23,775 bases of DNA from a virus: positions 1-23,775 of IMG/VR virus record IMGVR_UViG_3300009412_000037; one strand, given 5' to 3'. The translations under genes were made by a program, and so were the position numbers. Positions 12,847 to 20,612 of the stretch are shown here, one piece after another (within the stretch, counting starts at the first letter, position 1; every line of letters starts with the position of its first letter). Below the pieces are notes generated by a model that searched no databases, was not told the DNA's origin, and saw only the letters and a program-made list of their open reading frames with translations.

Positions 12847-14207
12847 CTGACTTAACAGGGAAACAAATAGCTAATACATATAAGCAACTTTTAAAAGTAG
12901 CTGTATCTACTAATGATGGTATTGATGCAACAGTAAGAACTATTGAAAGTGGAGATGGTACAAACTCTGCTCTTCAATTGAGTAATGGGGTTGTAAATGT
13001 AAATGGAACTTTTCAAATCAGTGGTGTTGCATTAACAGCTACTGTTTCTAAACTTAATGAATTAACTTCTATTGCTGGTACATTAACCTCTGTAGGTGCA
13101 GCATCTACTTATGGAACTGGAACAGGAATAGCTACTGATCCTTCTGCAGGTATAACCAATGAAGGATTTATTCAGTTACAGACTAATCAAAGTTTTGGAA
13201 TAGTTTCTGTTTCAACTAATTTAGCTGGTGTACTGGGTGGATTTACAACAAGTTTAAGTGCAACGAATTTTGTTGCTGGTACAGGAAGTTTTACAACAAA
13301 GGTTTCTGGTGTAGCAGCAGAGTTTTCTGGGGCTGTTTCAGCAGCTAATGTCTATGCTACAACTCAGATCTATATTGGTGGAAGTGCAATTCCAAGTGCT
13401 AGTGATATTGCTGCAGTCAGTGCTTTAACATCAGTTAATAAAGCAGCAATTACATCTGTTAATACGGTTCTTGCAGCAACATCTGCGGCTTTGGCAACTA
13501 GTATAGGAACTACAAACACTCTTATCGCTACTACTTCTGCAGCTTTAGCCACAAGTATAGGAAATTCCAATACAAATATTACAACTAATATTAATGCTAT
13601 AACATCTATTAATACTGTACTTGCAGCTACTTCTGCTGCACTAGCTACAAGTATAGGTAACTCAAATACTCTTATCGCGGCAACTTCTTCTGCTTTAGCA
13701 ACAAGTATAGGAACTACAAATACTCGTGTTGCTGCTACCTCTGCAGCTTTAGCCACAAGTATAGGTAATCATCTTCCTCTGGCAGGAGGAACCTTAACAG
13801 GAACTGTATCGGGAACAGATTTTTATGTCAGTGCTGTAGCTATAGGAATTAATTCTCTTCTTGGAAAGAATTTAAGAATTGAAACTGCAGCAGTTGCAGA
13901 TATTAATGCACTAACAGATGGCACAAATATTTCTGTAGATTTTAATGCAGGACAAAACTTTACTGTAACTCTTGCAGGAAATAGAACATTAGATAATCCA
14001 ACGAATTGTGTTGCAGGACAAGTAGGAAGTATATTTATTGTACAAGATGGCACAGGTTCTCAAACTCTTGCTTATGGAAGTAGTTGGGATTTTGCAGGAG
14101 GAGAAGCACCTACTCTTTCAACAGATGGAAATGCAATTGATAGGCTAGATTATATAGTTCATACATCTACAGATGTCCAAGCTCTACTTACAAAGGCATA
14201 TTCATAA
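12843..14207 (+). CDS. Tail-fibre-like protein with five internal repeats, 454 aa
   Basis: The ATG at 12843 (ATGA overlap) is preferred over 12831, because MTDLTGKQIANTYKQLLKV is a common fibre N-terminus in marine phages and the short extension lies inside the previous gene. Layout: an N-terminal attachment part, a Gly/Ser/Thr-rich beta region, five repeats of AATSAALATSIG-NT type (210-309) likely forming a trimeric coiled coil or helical shaft, the fibre motif HLPLAGGTLTG, and a C-terminal domain (357-454) homologous to that of the 17521 gene (50 of 98 identical, no gaps). Low charge and repeats are typical of fibres. It probably binds the host surface. Confidence 0.8.
   Translation: MTDLTGKQIANTYKQLLKVAVSTNDGIDATVRTIESGDGTNSALQLSNGVVNVNGTFQISGVALTATVSKLNELTSIAGTLTSVGAASTYGTGTGIATDPSAGITNEGFIQLQTNQSFGIVSVSTNLAGVLGGFTTSLSATNFVAGTGSFTTKVSGVAAEFSGAVSAANVYATTQIYIGGSAIPSASDIAAVSALTSVNKAAITSVNTVLAATSAALATSIGTTNTLIATTSAALATSIGNSNTNITTNINAITSINTVLAATSAALATSIGNSNTLIAATSSALATSIGTTNTRVAATSAALATSIGNHLPLAGGTLTGTVSGTDFYVSAVAIGINSLLGKNLRIETAAVADINALTDGTNISVDFNAGQNFTVTLAGNRTLDNPTNCVAGQVGSIFIVQDGTGSQTLAYGSSWDFAGGEAPTLSTDGNAIDRLDYIVHTSTDVQALLTKAYS
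13470..13769 (+). repeat. Five coding repeats in the tail-fibre shaft
   Basis: Five units of 16-18 codons encode variants of LAATSAALATSIG-(T/N)(T/S)NT, with a spacer (NITTNINAITSINTV) after the second. The DNA copies differ at many third positions, so this is an old, selected repeat rather than a recent duplication. It is also what produces a long minus-strand open frame (13370-13756) that is not a gene. Confidence 0.85.
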
Positions 14208-16588
14208 TGAGTGTATTTAGTAATAATCTTCTTTTAGGAGCAGGTGGTCAAGAGACTGCCCCCACTTTTGATAGTACTCTTATACCTAATTCAATTTGGA
14301 TGGACGGGACAAGTGATAAAGTAACTAAAACAATGTCTGATGCAGGAGATGGATCAGAGTTTACACTTTCTATGTGGATTCAAGCTAATGAAATTAGTAG
14401 AGGACACGCATTTCTTTGTTCTGGGGATTCTTCAGCTTATTCAAGTATAAGACTTGATTCAGATGATAAGATTTATTTTCAGACAAAAACAGGATCACAA
14501 ATTTTAAATACTACTGCTGTATGGAGAGATAATGCTTGGTATCATTTCTTATTGAGTGTAGATACATCTCAAAGCACTCCTGCAGATAGAGTAGATCTTT
14601 ACATAAATGGAGTGGCAGCAACATTAACTGGAACTTATCCTCCTCAAGATCATACTTATCAGTTTAATACTAATACACTTCATGAGGTTGGAAGTAGTGT
14701 AGAAAATGGTTTGTGGAGAGGTTCTGTTGCTCAAGCATCTATGATTGGTACTAAGTCTATTCAGCAAGGAGATTTTGCGGTAACAGATTTTCTGGATACT
14801 TTTACTTTTGGAACTAACGGTTCTCAATATGTACCTAAATCAGATGCAGATATTACAACACTAGTTAATACAGGAGGAGCTAATAGTTTTATGCTTTCCT
14901 TTGATGATTCTTCTAATTTAGGAGAAGATGAAAGTGATAATAGTAATAACTTTGGTTTAACAAGTATATCTTCTGCTAATCAGTCTACTAATACACCTTC
15001 TAAAGAATATGTTATATTAAACCAACTTGTTCCAAGTGTAGGAACTTTAACACAAGGTAATTTAATTTTTTCTGGAAGTACAAAATTTACTATAGGTACA
15101 CTCTCTATAAATAACGCTGCTGGAGGAGTTTGGTATTTTGAAGCAACCATTGCTGAAGATAGTGGTTCGTCAGAATGGGCTGTTGGATTTGTAGGTTTAG
15201 ATAGTAATATTAATGGAAGCGATATTACTTCTGCTTCAGATTGTGTATTATATACTGATGATAATAATAAAATTGTTGATGGTACAGAAAGTTCTTATGG
15301 ATCAGGATTTTCTTCAGGAAACACAATTGGATGTGAATTAGATTTAGCTGATAATGAAGTAAGATTTTATAATAATTCTGGAGTGTCACTTGGAACTATT
15401 TCTAATACTTTTAGTTCTGATCTTATATCTATTTGTGTTAGAGCAAATGGAACAACTCTTACTTTAGCAATAGACTCCTCTGATTGGACACATTCCACTC
15501 CAACAGGAGCTAAAGAAATTAGTACAGCTAATTTTACTGCCCCAAGTAATCAGGGTATAGACTTCTTTAATCCAGTTCTTTATACAGGAAATGGGACAGC
15601 AATAGGATCTGGAGGAAAGGCTGTTACAGGTGCAGGATTTGAGCCAGGATTTGTATGGATTAAAAATAGAGATGCTACAGATAGTCATATGCTTTTTGAT
15701 AGAGTTAGAACAACTACTAAATATATAGAGAGTGATACAGTAGATGCAGAAGCAACAGATACTGAATCTTTAACTACTTTTGGTTCTGATGGATTTACAG
15801 TAGGAAGCAATGTAGCAGTTAATACAAACACAGAAGATTATGTTTCTTGGAACTGGGGTGCCGCTAGTGGAGCAGGAAGTACTACATCCCCTGCTGGAGA
15901 TTTGGCTAGTACTTCTATTGTTGCCAGCGCAAAACATTTTTCAACAGTTTCTTATACAGGGACTGGTTCTGCCACTACAACAGGGCATGGTCTTGGTGGT
16001 GCTGCAGAAATGATAATTGTGAAAAATAGAGATCAAGGAGATGCCTGGGCAGTTTATCATTCAGGAGTTGCTAGTGATGCAGAAACAGATTATCTAGTAT
16101 TAAATACTACTGCTGCTATTTCTGATGATTCTACAATGTGGAATGATACTGCTCCTACTAGTTCTGTTTTTAGTATAGGGACTAATCATCAAGTTAATGC
16201 GAATACAGAAAAATATATAGCATATTGTTTTAGATCAATTGCTGGTGTATGTGCTGTTGGATCATATACAGGAAATGGAAATGCTGATGGTCCTTTGATT
16301 TGTACAGGATTTAAACCTAGATTTATCTTAATCAAGATATCAAGTTCTACAGGTAGTTGGTTTATGTATGATACTGTTAGATCTTCTAGTAATGAAGTAG
16401 ATGATCAGTTACTAGCTGAAGCTACAACAGTAGAAACAACTGGATCAGAGGAAATAGATATTCTTGCTGAAGGTTTTAAAATTAGAAATACAGATTCTGG
16501 AACAAATACAAGTTCAGCAACTTATGTATATTTAGCAATGGCAGACATTGGTGGAGGCGGAAGATTGCCTCCTATATATGGAAAATAA
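14207..16588 (+). CDS. Large adhesion protein with LamG-like and SPRY-like domains, 793 aa
   Basis: Probably a receptor- or glycan-binding tail protein. The N-terminal part (about 25-200) resembles a concanavalin/LamG-type lectin: FTLSMWIQANEISRG, then WYHFLLSVDTS and VDLYINGVAATL. Around 306-425 the sequence GGVWYFEATIAEDSGSSEWA, IGCELDLADNEVRFYNN and SLGTISN looks like a SPRY/B30.2 domain. After it come three related modules near 454, 578 and 682, each with a YTGNG-type start, a hydrophobic strand (GFVWIKNRD, EMIIVKNRD, RFILIKISS) and a DxxR or YHS element, like a repeat domain seen in marine phage tail proteins. It lies between two fibre genes. The start overlaps the previous stop (TAATG). 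Confidence 0.75.
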   Translation: MSVFSNNLLLGAGGQETAPTFDSTLIPNSIWMDGTSDKVTKTMSDAGDGSEFTLSMWIQANEISRGHAFLCSGDSSAYSSIRLDSDDKIYFQTKTGSQILNTTAVWRDNAWYHFLLSVDTSQSTPADRVDLYINGVAATLTGTYPPQDHTYQFNTNTLHEVGSSVENGLWRGSVAQASMIGTKSIQQGDFAVTDFLDTFTFGTNGSQYVPKSDADITTLVNTGGANSFMLSFDDSSNLGEDESDNSNNFGLTSISSANQSTNTPSKEYVILNQLVPSVGTLTQGNLIFSGSTKFTIGTLSINNAAGGVWYFEATIAEDSGSSEWAVGFVGLDSNINGSDITSASDCVLYTDDNNKIVDGTESSYGSGFSSGNTIGCELDLADNEVRFYNNSGVSLGTISNTFSSDLISICVRANGTTLTLAIDSSDWTHSTPTGAKEISTANFTAPSNQGIDFFNPVLYTGNGTAIGSGGKAVTGAGFEPGFVWIKNRDATDSHMLFDRVRTTTKYIESDTVDAEATDTESLTTFGSDGFTVGSNVAVNTNTEDYVSWNWGAASGAGSTTSPAGDLASTSIVASAKHFSTVSYTGTGSATTTGHGLGGAAEMIIVKNRDQGDAWAVYHSGVASDAETDYLVLNTTAAISDDSTMWNDTAPTSSVFSIGTNHQVNANTEKYIAYCFRSIAGVCAVGSYTGNGNADGPLICTGFKPRFILIKISSSTGSWFMYDTVRSSSNEVDDQLLAEATTVETTGSEEIDILAEGFKIRNTDSGTNTSSATYVYLAMADIGGGGRLPPIYGK

Positions 16589-16607
16589 ATTAATAGGAGA
16601 GAAAATT

Positions 16608-17108
16608 ATGTGGGCAAGAGTTAATGTAGGACAGTTAGAAGAGATTATTAGTAGACCAAAAGCTTTAATAATTAATAATATCCAATATCCAAAAAGTATT
16701 TTTGGTATATCTTGGTCTGATATTGAAAGAAAGGCTATAGGTATAGTTCCTTATGTTTATTCTGGGACTAGAAAAAACGAGATGTTTTATAAACATAGAG
16801 AAGAAAGTCCTGATGTAAGAGAAAATTCTGTTGTGGTAAATTATATTAATATAGTTAGAGATATCAATGAGATTAAAACTAAAATGAAAAATCAAATTAA
16901 TGAAGTTTTGAGTGCTTCTCTATCCCAAACTGATTGGGTTGTTATTAGGAAAGCTGACACAGGTAAGGAAGCTCCTGTTGATCTTGCTCAGTGGAGAACT
17001 GATTTGAGAGCTAGGGCTGTAGAATTAGAAAATGCTATAGATGGCGCTTCTTCTGTAGGTGAATTAGAAAATTTAAATATTCAAGAATGGCCTAGGAATC
17101 CTAGATAA
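16608..17108 (+). CDS. Putative tail-fibre assembly protein, 166 aa
   Basis: The ATG at 16608 has AGGAGAG 6 bases upstream; the in-frame ATG at 16548 lies within the preceding gene and is rejected. The N-terminal half begins MWARVNVGQLEEIISRPKAL, with an IQYPKSIF segment and a WSDIERKAIGIVPY segment. The C-terminal half (SASLSQTDWVVIRKADTGKE, then APVDLAQWRTDLRARAVELE) resembles the common end of tail-fibre-assembly proteins, which chaperone fibre trimerisation. It follows the adhesion gene and precedes a fibre gene, which fits. The assignment is by motif style only. Alternative: a small virion component. Confidence 0.6.
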   Translation: MWARVNVGQLEEIISRPKALIINNIQYPKSIFGISWSDIERKAIGIVPYVYSGTRKNEMFYKHREESPDVRENSVVVNYINIVRDINEIKTKMKNQINEVLSASLSQTDWVVIRKADTGKEAPVDLAQWRTDLRARAVELENAIDGASSVGELENLNIQEWPRNPR

Positions 17109-17112
17109 TAAA

Positions 17113-17517
17113 ATGAATAAAATTAAATATATATTATTTTCTATTTTATTTGGAGCATTTTTATTTTATCCTGTTCCACTTAATGCACAAGCAGAGGTTC
17201 GGTGGACACAAGGTGAATCAGTTATGGTTGGTGCTGCTTGTAGAGAAGAAAAAGATATAATGGAAATGGTTAAAGCTGATACTGAAAGTGATAAAAAATT
17301 TCAGAGTAAAATGAGGATATTACATTTATTTCAAAGATGTATAAGAATTAATCCACCTACTACTTTTAATATTCATAGTCTTGTAGCTTCTTATATAGAT
17401 TCTAATAATATAGAAACATCTGTTCTTGCTTTAGCTTATGCTAATAATCCAAAAGAAATTATTGCTTATACTTTAGCAAAGGGATCAATTTCAAAAGATA
17501 AACAGGTTAGGGAATAA
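17113..17517 (+). CDS. Secreted two-cysteine protein, 134 aa
   Basis: A clear signal peptide: MNKIKYILFS start, hydrophobic core about 6-19 (YILFSILFGAFLFY), cleavage likely after LNAQA (about residue 27). The mature part is about 107 aa with two cysteines (C43 and C76), which could form a disulfide in the periplasm. It includes a VRWTQGESVMVGAACREEKD segment and ends hydrophilic. Short exported proteins of this kind occur among tail genes of marine phages but have no known role; superinfection exclusion, lysis control or receptor masking are possibilities only. No ribosome binding site is obvious; it starts 4 bases after the previous stop. Confidence 0.75.
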   Translation: MNKIKYILFSILFGAFLFYPVPLNAQAEVRWTQGESVMVGAACREEKDIMEMVKADTESDKKFQSKMRILHLFQRCIRINPPTTFNIHSLVASYIDSNNIETSVLALAYANNPKEIIAYTLAKGSISKDKQVRE

Positions 17518-17520
17518 AAT

Positions 17521-18444
17521 ATGGCAAGTACATTTACATCAAGAATTAGATTAGAAAAACAGGCAGATGGAGAAAATCCTAATAGTTGGGGAACTATCCT
17601 TAATGCTAATGTCATTGATATGCTTGATGATGCTTTGGCAGCCTATACTACTGTTTCCTGTTCTTCTGCTAATATCACTTTATCTGAAAATAACGGCACT
17701 GTAGATCAGTCAAGATCAGCTATTCTGGAATTTGTTGGAACTGTAAGTGCAAATATTGATATTACTATACCTACTGTTTCAAAATTCTATGTTATTAATG
17801 ATCAAACTGTAAGACAAAGTAGTAGTACCCTTACTTTAAAAACAGGAAGTGGTACAGGAATGACTGTTGCAGCAAGCATGGCTGGCTTTGCTTTTTGTGA
17901 TTCCGTTTCTGTATATGGACTAAATGCAAAAGGTTTGGGTTTAGGAACAGCAGCAGACTTAGACTTTGGTACAGGAGATGCAAATCTTATTCCCGTTTCT
18001 ACAGCAGATATTAGATATATTCCTACATCTACAGATACAACAGTTACAGGAAAGAAAACCTTTACTTCTGTAGTGAGTGTAGAGGGTACTTTTGCTGCTA
18101 CATCTACAGCAACTTTCTCTGGAGCTTTTATAGCTACCCCAACAACTTTAACTGATGCAGCATCTATTGATGTAGATTTTAGTGCAGGAAATGATTTTAT
18201 TGTTACATTAGGGGGCAACAGAACTTTAGGTAGTCCTTCTAATCCTACTATAGGACAGACAGGACATATTTATATTATACAAGATGGCACAGGAAGTAGA
18301 ACACTTTCCTTTGGAGCTTCTTATTTATTTCCTGGAGCTAGTTCTCCAACAATTAGTACATCTATTAATGCAGTAGATCTTCTTGTTTATAATGTAAGAC
18401 AAACTTCAGCAGTAGATTCTATTCTTGTTAAGGAATTTGGATAA
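17521..18444 (+). CDS. Tail-fibre-like protein sharing the C-terminal domain, 307 aa
   Basis: The N-terminus FTSRIRLEKQADGENPNSWG, with LNANVIDMLDDALAAYTTV, is the typical start of many phage tail-fibre-like proteins (a short attachment motif ending in NSWG, then a helical segment). A beta-rich middle (ITLSENNGTVDQSRSAILEF, TIPTVSKFYVIND) follows, then a spacer with KTFTSVVSVEGTF. The C-terminal 98 residues (210-307) are homologous to the end of the 12843 gene product. It may form a second fibre type or a co-assembling fibre. AGGG lies about 9 bases before the ATG. Confidence 0.8.
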   Translation: MASTFTSRIRLEKQADGENPNSWGTILNANVIDMLDDALAAYTTVSCSSANITLSENNGTVDQSRSAILEFVGTVSANIDITIPTVSKFYVINDQTVRQSSSTLTLKTGSGTGMTVAASMAGFAFCDSVSVYGLNAKGLGLGTAADLDFGTGDANLIPVSTADIRYIPTSTDTTVTGKKTFTSVVSVEGTFAATSTATFSGAFIATPTTLTDAASIDVDFSAGNDFIVTLGGNRTLGSPSNPTIGQTGHIYIIQDGTGSRTLSFGASYLFPGASSPTISTSINAVDLLVYNVRQTSAVDSILVKEFG

Positions 18445-18452
18445 TTAATTAA

Positions 18453-20327
18453 ATGTCTACACAATCACAACTAGCTAAATTAAAATTTAAACCTGGGATT
18501 AACAGAGAATCTACAGAATATGCTGAAGGTGGTACTCTACCAGGGGGTAACTGGTATGATGGTAATAAAGTTAGATTTAGGCAGGGAAGACCAGAAAATT
18601 TAAGAGGTTATAATAAAAGATCAACTTCTTCTTTTGATGGAACAGCAAGAGATTTACTTGCTTGGTCAGACAATGATACATTCAAGTTTGCTTCTTTTGG
18701 GACAGAAAAAAAGTTATACGAATATAATGATAATTCAATCTTGGATATCACACCTATCAAAGAGGTTTCCGTAGGAACTAATGTTTCTGCCGTTGTCACA
18801 ATTGATGGAACAAATAATGGATTTTATACTACTGATGGTTCAACAAGAGTATCTGTCTCTGTATCAAGTCATGGAGCAGAGACAGGAGATTTTATTACGT
18901 TTACTTCTGGGACAACAATTGGAGGGACAATAGATTTAACAGGTGGAACATTTGCTGTATCTGTTTTAGGAGATAATCAGTTTTCTTTTGCAGCATCTGT
19001 AACAGCTAATGCTACACAAAGTAAGGTTGGGACTGCAACATTGAAATATCTTCTACCTACAGGAACAGATGCAGCAATCCAGGGTTTAGGCTATGGAGCA
19101 GGAGTTTATAATGCAGGAACTTCTACAACTGGAATGAGGGCATGGAGTGAGGCTGCAAGTTCTTCTAATATTGTTACAAGAATTACTCAATGGACATTAG
19201 ATAATTGGGGAGAAGATATTCTTGCTTGTAGAAGGGGAGGAAGAATATATTTCTGGGATTCCATTAGAAGCTCAACTCCTCCAAGAGCAGGATTTGTAAG
19301 TGCTTCTCCATCCATTAATAATTATATTATTGTATCTCCTAATGATAGACATTTGATTTCATTGGGAAGTAATGAGTATGGAACAGGAACATATAATCCA
19401 TTATTGGTAAGATGGTCTGATCAAAATAATTATAATAATTTTACTCCTTCCATTAGTTCAACTTCAGGAGAAAATATTCTGGCTGATGGAACAGAAATTA
19501 TTGGAGCAACGAAATCTCGTAATGGTATTATGGTTTGGACAGATAATTCTATTTGGCAAATGCAATTTGTTGGGCCTCCTTTTACTTTTGCATTTCAACA
19601 AATGGGTACTAATTGTGGATTGATTGGTCCTCATGCTGCAATAAATTATGATGGTGTAGCTTATTGGATGGGAGATGATAACTTTTATGCCTTTGAAGGT
19701 CGAGTAATAAATCTTCCTTGTACAGTGAGAAGATATATATTTGATGATTTTAATACAACAAATAAAGATAAAGTTTTTGCAGGAATCAATTCTGAATTTA
19801 AGGAAGTGATCTGGTTATATCCTTCTTCAGATTCTACAGAATGTGATAAATATGTTATATATAATACAGCAGAAAAAGCTTGGTATTATGGGTCAACTAT
19901 TTATACAACATTCTTTGATAAAGTAATTTTTGATAATACTTTAACAACTGGAGTTTCTGTTTCTGCATATCTTTATAATAATGAACCAGATGGAATATAT
20001 ACAGCTAATGGTGCGGCACAGACATCTTTTATTGAATCTGCTGCTTTTGATATAGATCCTGATGGAACACATATATTGTTTGCAGACAGATTAATACCAG
20101 ATTTTACTCTATCAGGAGGGAACTTAGGATTTAGTATCACTGTACAGAATTTTCCTGTGAATGATCAAATTAAAAAGGGACCATTTGTTATTTCTCCAAC
20201 AACTAAGAAGGTTGATTTTAGAGCAAGAGGAAGGCAAGCTGTTGTTCGGGTTTCTTCAGGAGAAGCAGGAACTAGCTGGAGATATGGCTCATTGAGACTT
20301 TCATTACAACCTGACGGGCTACGGTAA
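18453..20327 (+). CDS. P22 gp10-like tail nozzle / DNA stabilisation protein
   Basis: Plug or nozzle below the adaptor, keeping packaged DNA in the head. In 624 aa the N-terminus LKFKPGINRESTEYAEGGTL, with WYDGNKVRFRQGRPENLRGY (33-52), is the signature I recall for this family in marine podovirus-like genomes. Repeated beta-propeller-like segments follow (LLAWSDNDTFKFASFGTEKK, DILACRRGGRIYFWDS, GTYNPLLVRWSDQNN, IMVWTDNSIWQMQFVG, AWYYGSTIYTTFFDK) with a C-terminal beta domain. An insert (about 110-210) contains a small Thr/Ser-rich beta domain. The match with the gp4-like adaptor at 11894 strengthens the call. Confidence 0.85.
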   Translation: MSTQSQLAKLKFKPGINRESTEYAEGGTLPGGNWYDGNKVRFRQGRPENLRGYNKRSTSSFDGTARDLLAWSDNDTFKFASFGTEKKLYEYNDNSILDITPIKEVSVGTNVSAVVTIDGTNNGFYTTDGSTRVSVSVSSHGAETGDFITFTSGTTIGGTIDLTGGTFAVSVLGDNQFSFAASVTANATQSKVGTATLKYLLPTGTDAAIQGLGYGAGVYNAGTSTTGMRAWSEAASSSNIVTRITQWTLDNWGEDILACRRGGRIYFWDSIRSSTPPRAGFVSASPSINNYIIVSPNDRHLISLGSNEYGTGTYNPLLVRWSDQNNYNNFTPSISSTSGENILADGTEIIGATKSRNGIMVWTDNSIWQMQFVGPPFTFAFQQMGTNCGLIGPHAAINYDGVAYWMGDDNFYAFEGRVINLPCTVRRYIFDDFNTTNKDKVFAGINSEFKEVIWLYPSSDSTECDKYVIYNTAEKAWYYGSTIYTTFFDKVIFDNTLTTGVSVSAYLYNNEPDGIYTANGAAQTSFIESAAFDIDPDGTHILFADRLIPDFTLSGGNLGFSITVQNFPVNDQIKKGPFVISPTTKKVDFRARGRQAVVRVSSGEAGTSWRYGSLRLSLQPDGLR

Positions 20328-20330
20328 AGT

Positions 20331-20612
20331 ATGGCAACATATCCACAACTCCGTAGTCTTGTCAGGATTGGAGATTATACAGCGAAAGAATTTTATGAGA
20401 TGTTAGAAGATTGGGGTGCTGTCTTAGTTAATACTTTAGAGCAAAGAGATAATCAAGTAGATGCTACACCATCTACAAATATTTACACTGTAGTTTGTGT
20501 AACAAGTGTAGGACGCCCTCAAGGAGGAGATATAGTGTATATTGCAAGTAGAGGAAAATTTGCAGGGTATGTTAGTTTAGGAGCAGAAACTTCTTGGCAG
20601 GATTTGAATTAA
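20331..20612 (+). CDS. Conserved small tail-region protein, 93 aa
   Basis: Begins 3 bases after the nozzle stop. The first half is helical (MATYPQLRSLVRIGDYTAKE, FYEMLEDWGAVLVNTLEQRD) and the second half beta (IYTVVCVTSVGRPQGGDIVY, KFAGYVSLG). It seems to be a compact globular protein; I do not recognise a domain. Position between nozzle and ejection genes suggests a tail or internal virion component. It ends in a TAATG overlap with the next gene. Confidence 0.75.
   Translation: MATYPQLRSLVRIGDYTAKEFYEMLEDWGAVLVNTLEQRDNQVDATPSTNIYTVVCVTSVGRPQGGDIVYIASRGKFAGYVSLGAETSWQDLN

Noticed and set aside
13370-13756. 128-codon minus-strand open frame with apparent protein repeats
   Set aside because: Its repeats are just the complement of the fibre-shaft repeats; the plus strand has clear coding features.
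13470-13769. Possible CRISPR-like or tandem DNA repeat array
   Set aside because: Units are diverged, in frame, unevenly spaced and code for a protein repeat; there are no uniform repeats with unique spacers.
17802-18218. 138-codon minus-strand open frame
   Set aside because: Shadow of the fibre gene whose C-terminal domain is conserved in the plus frame.
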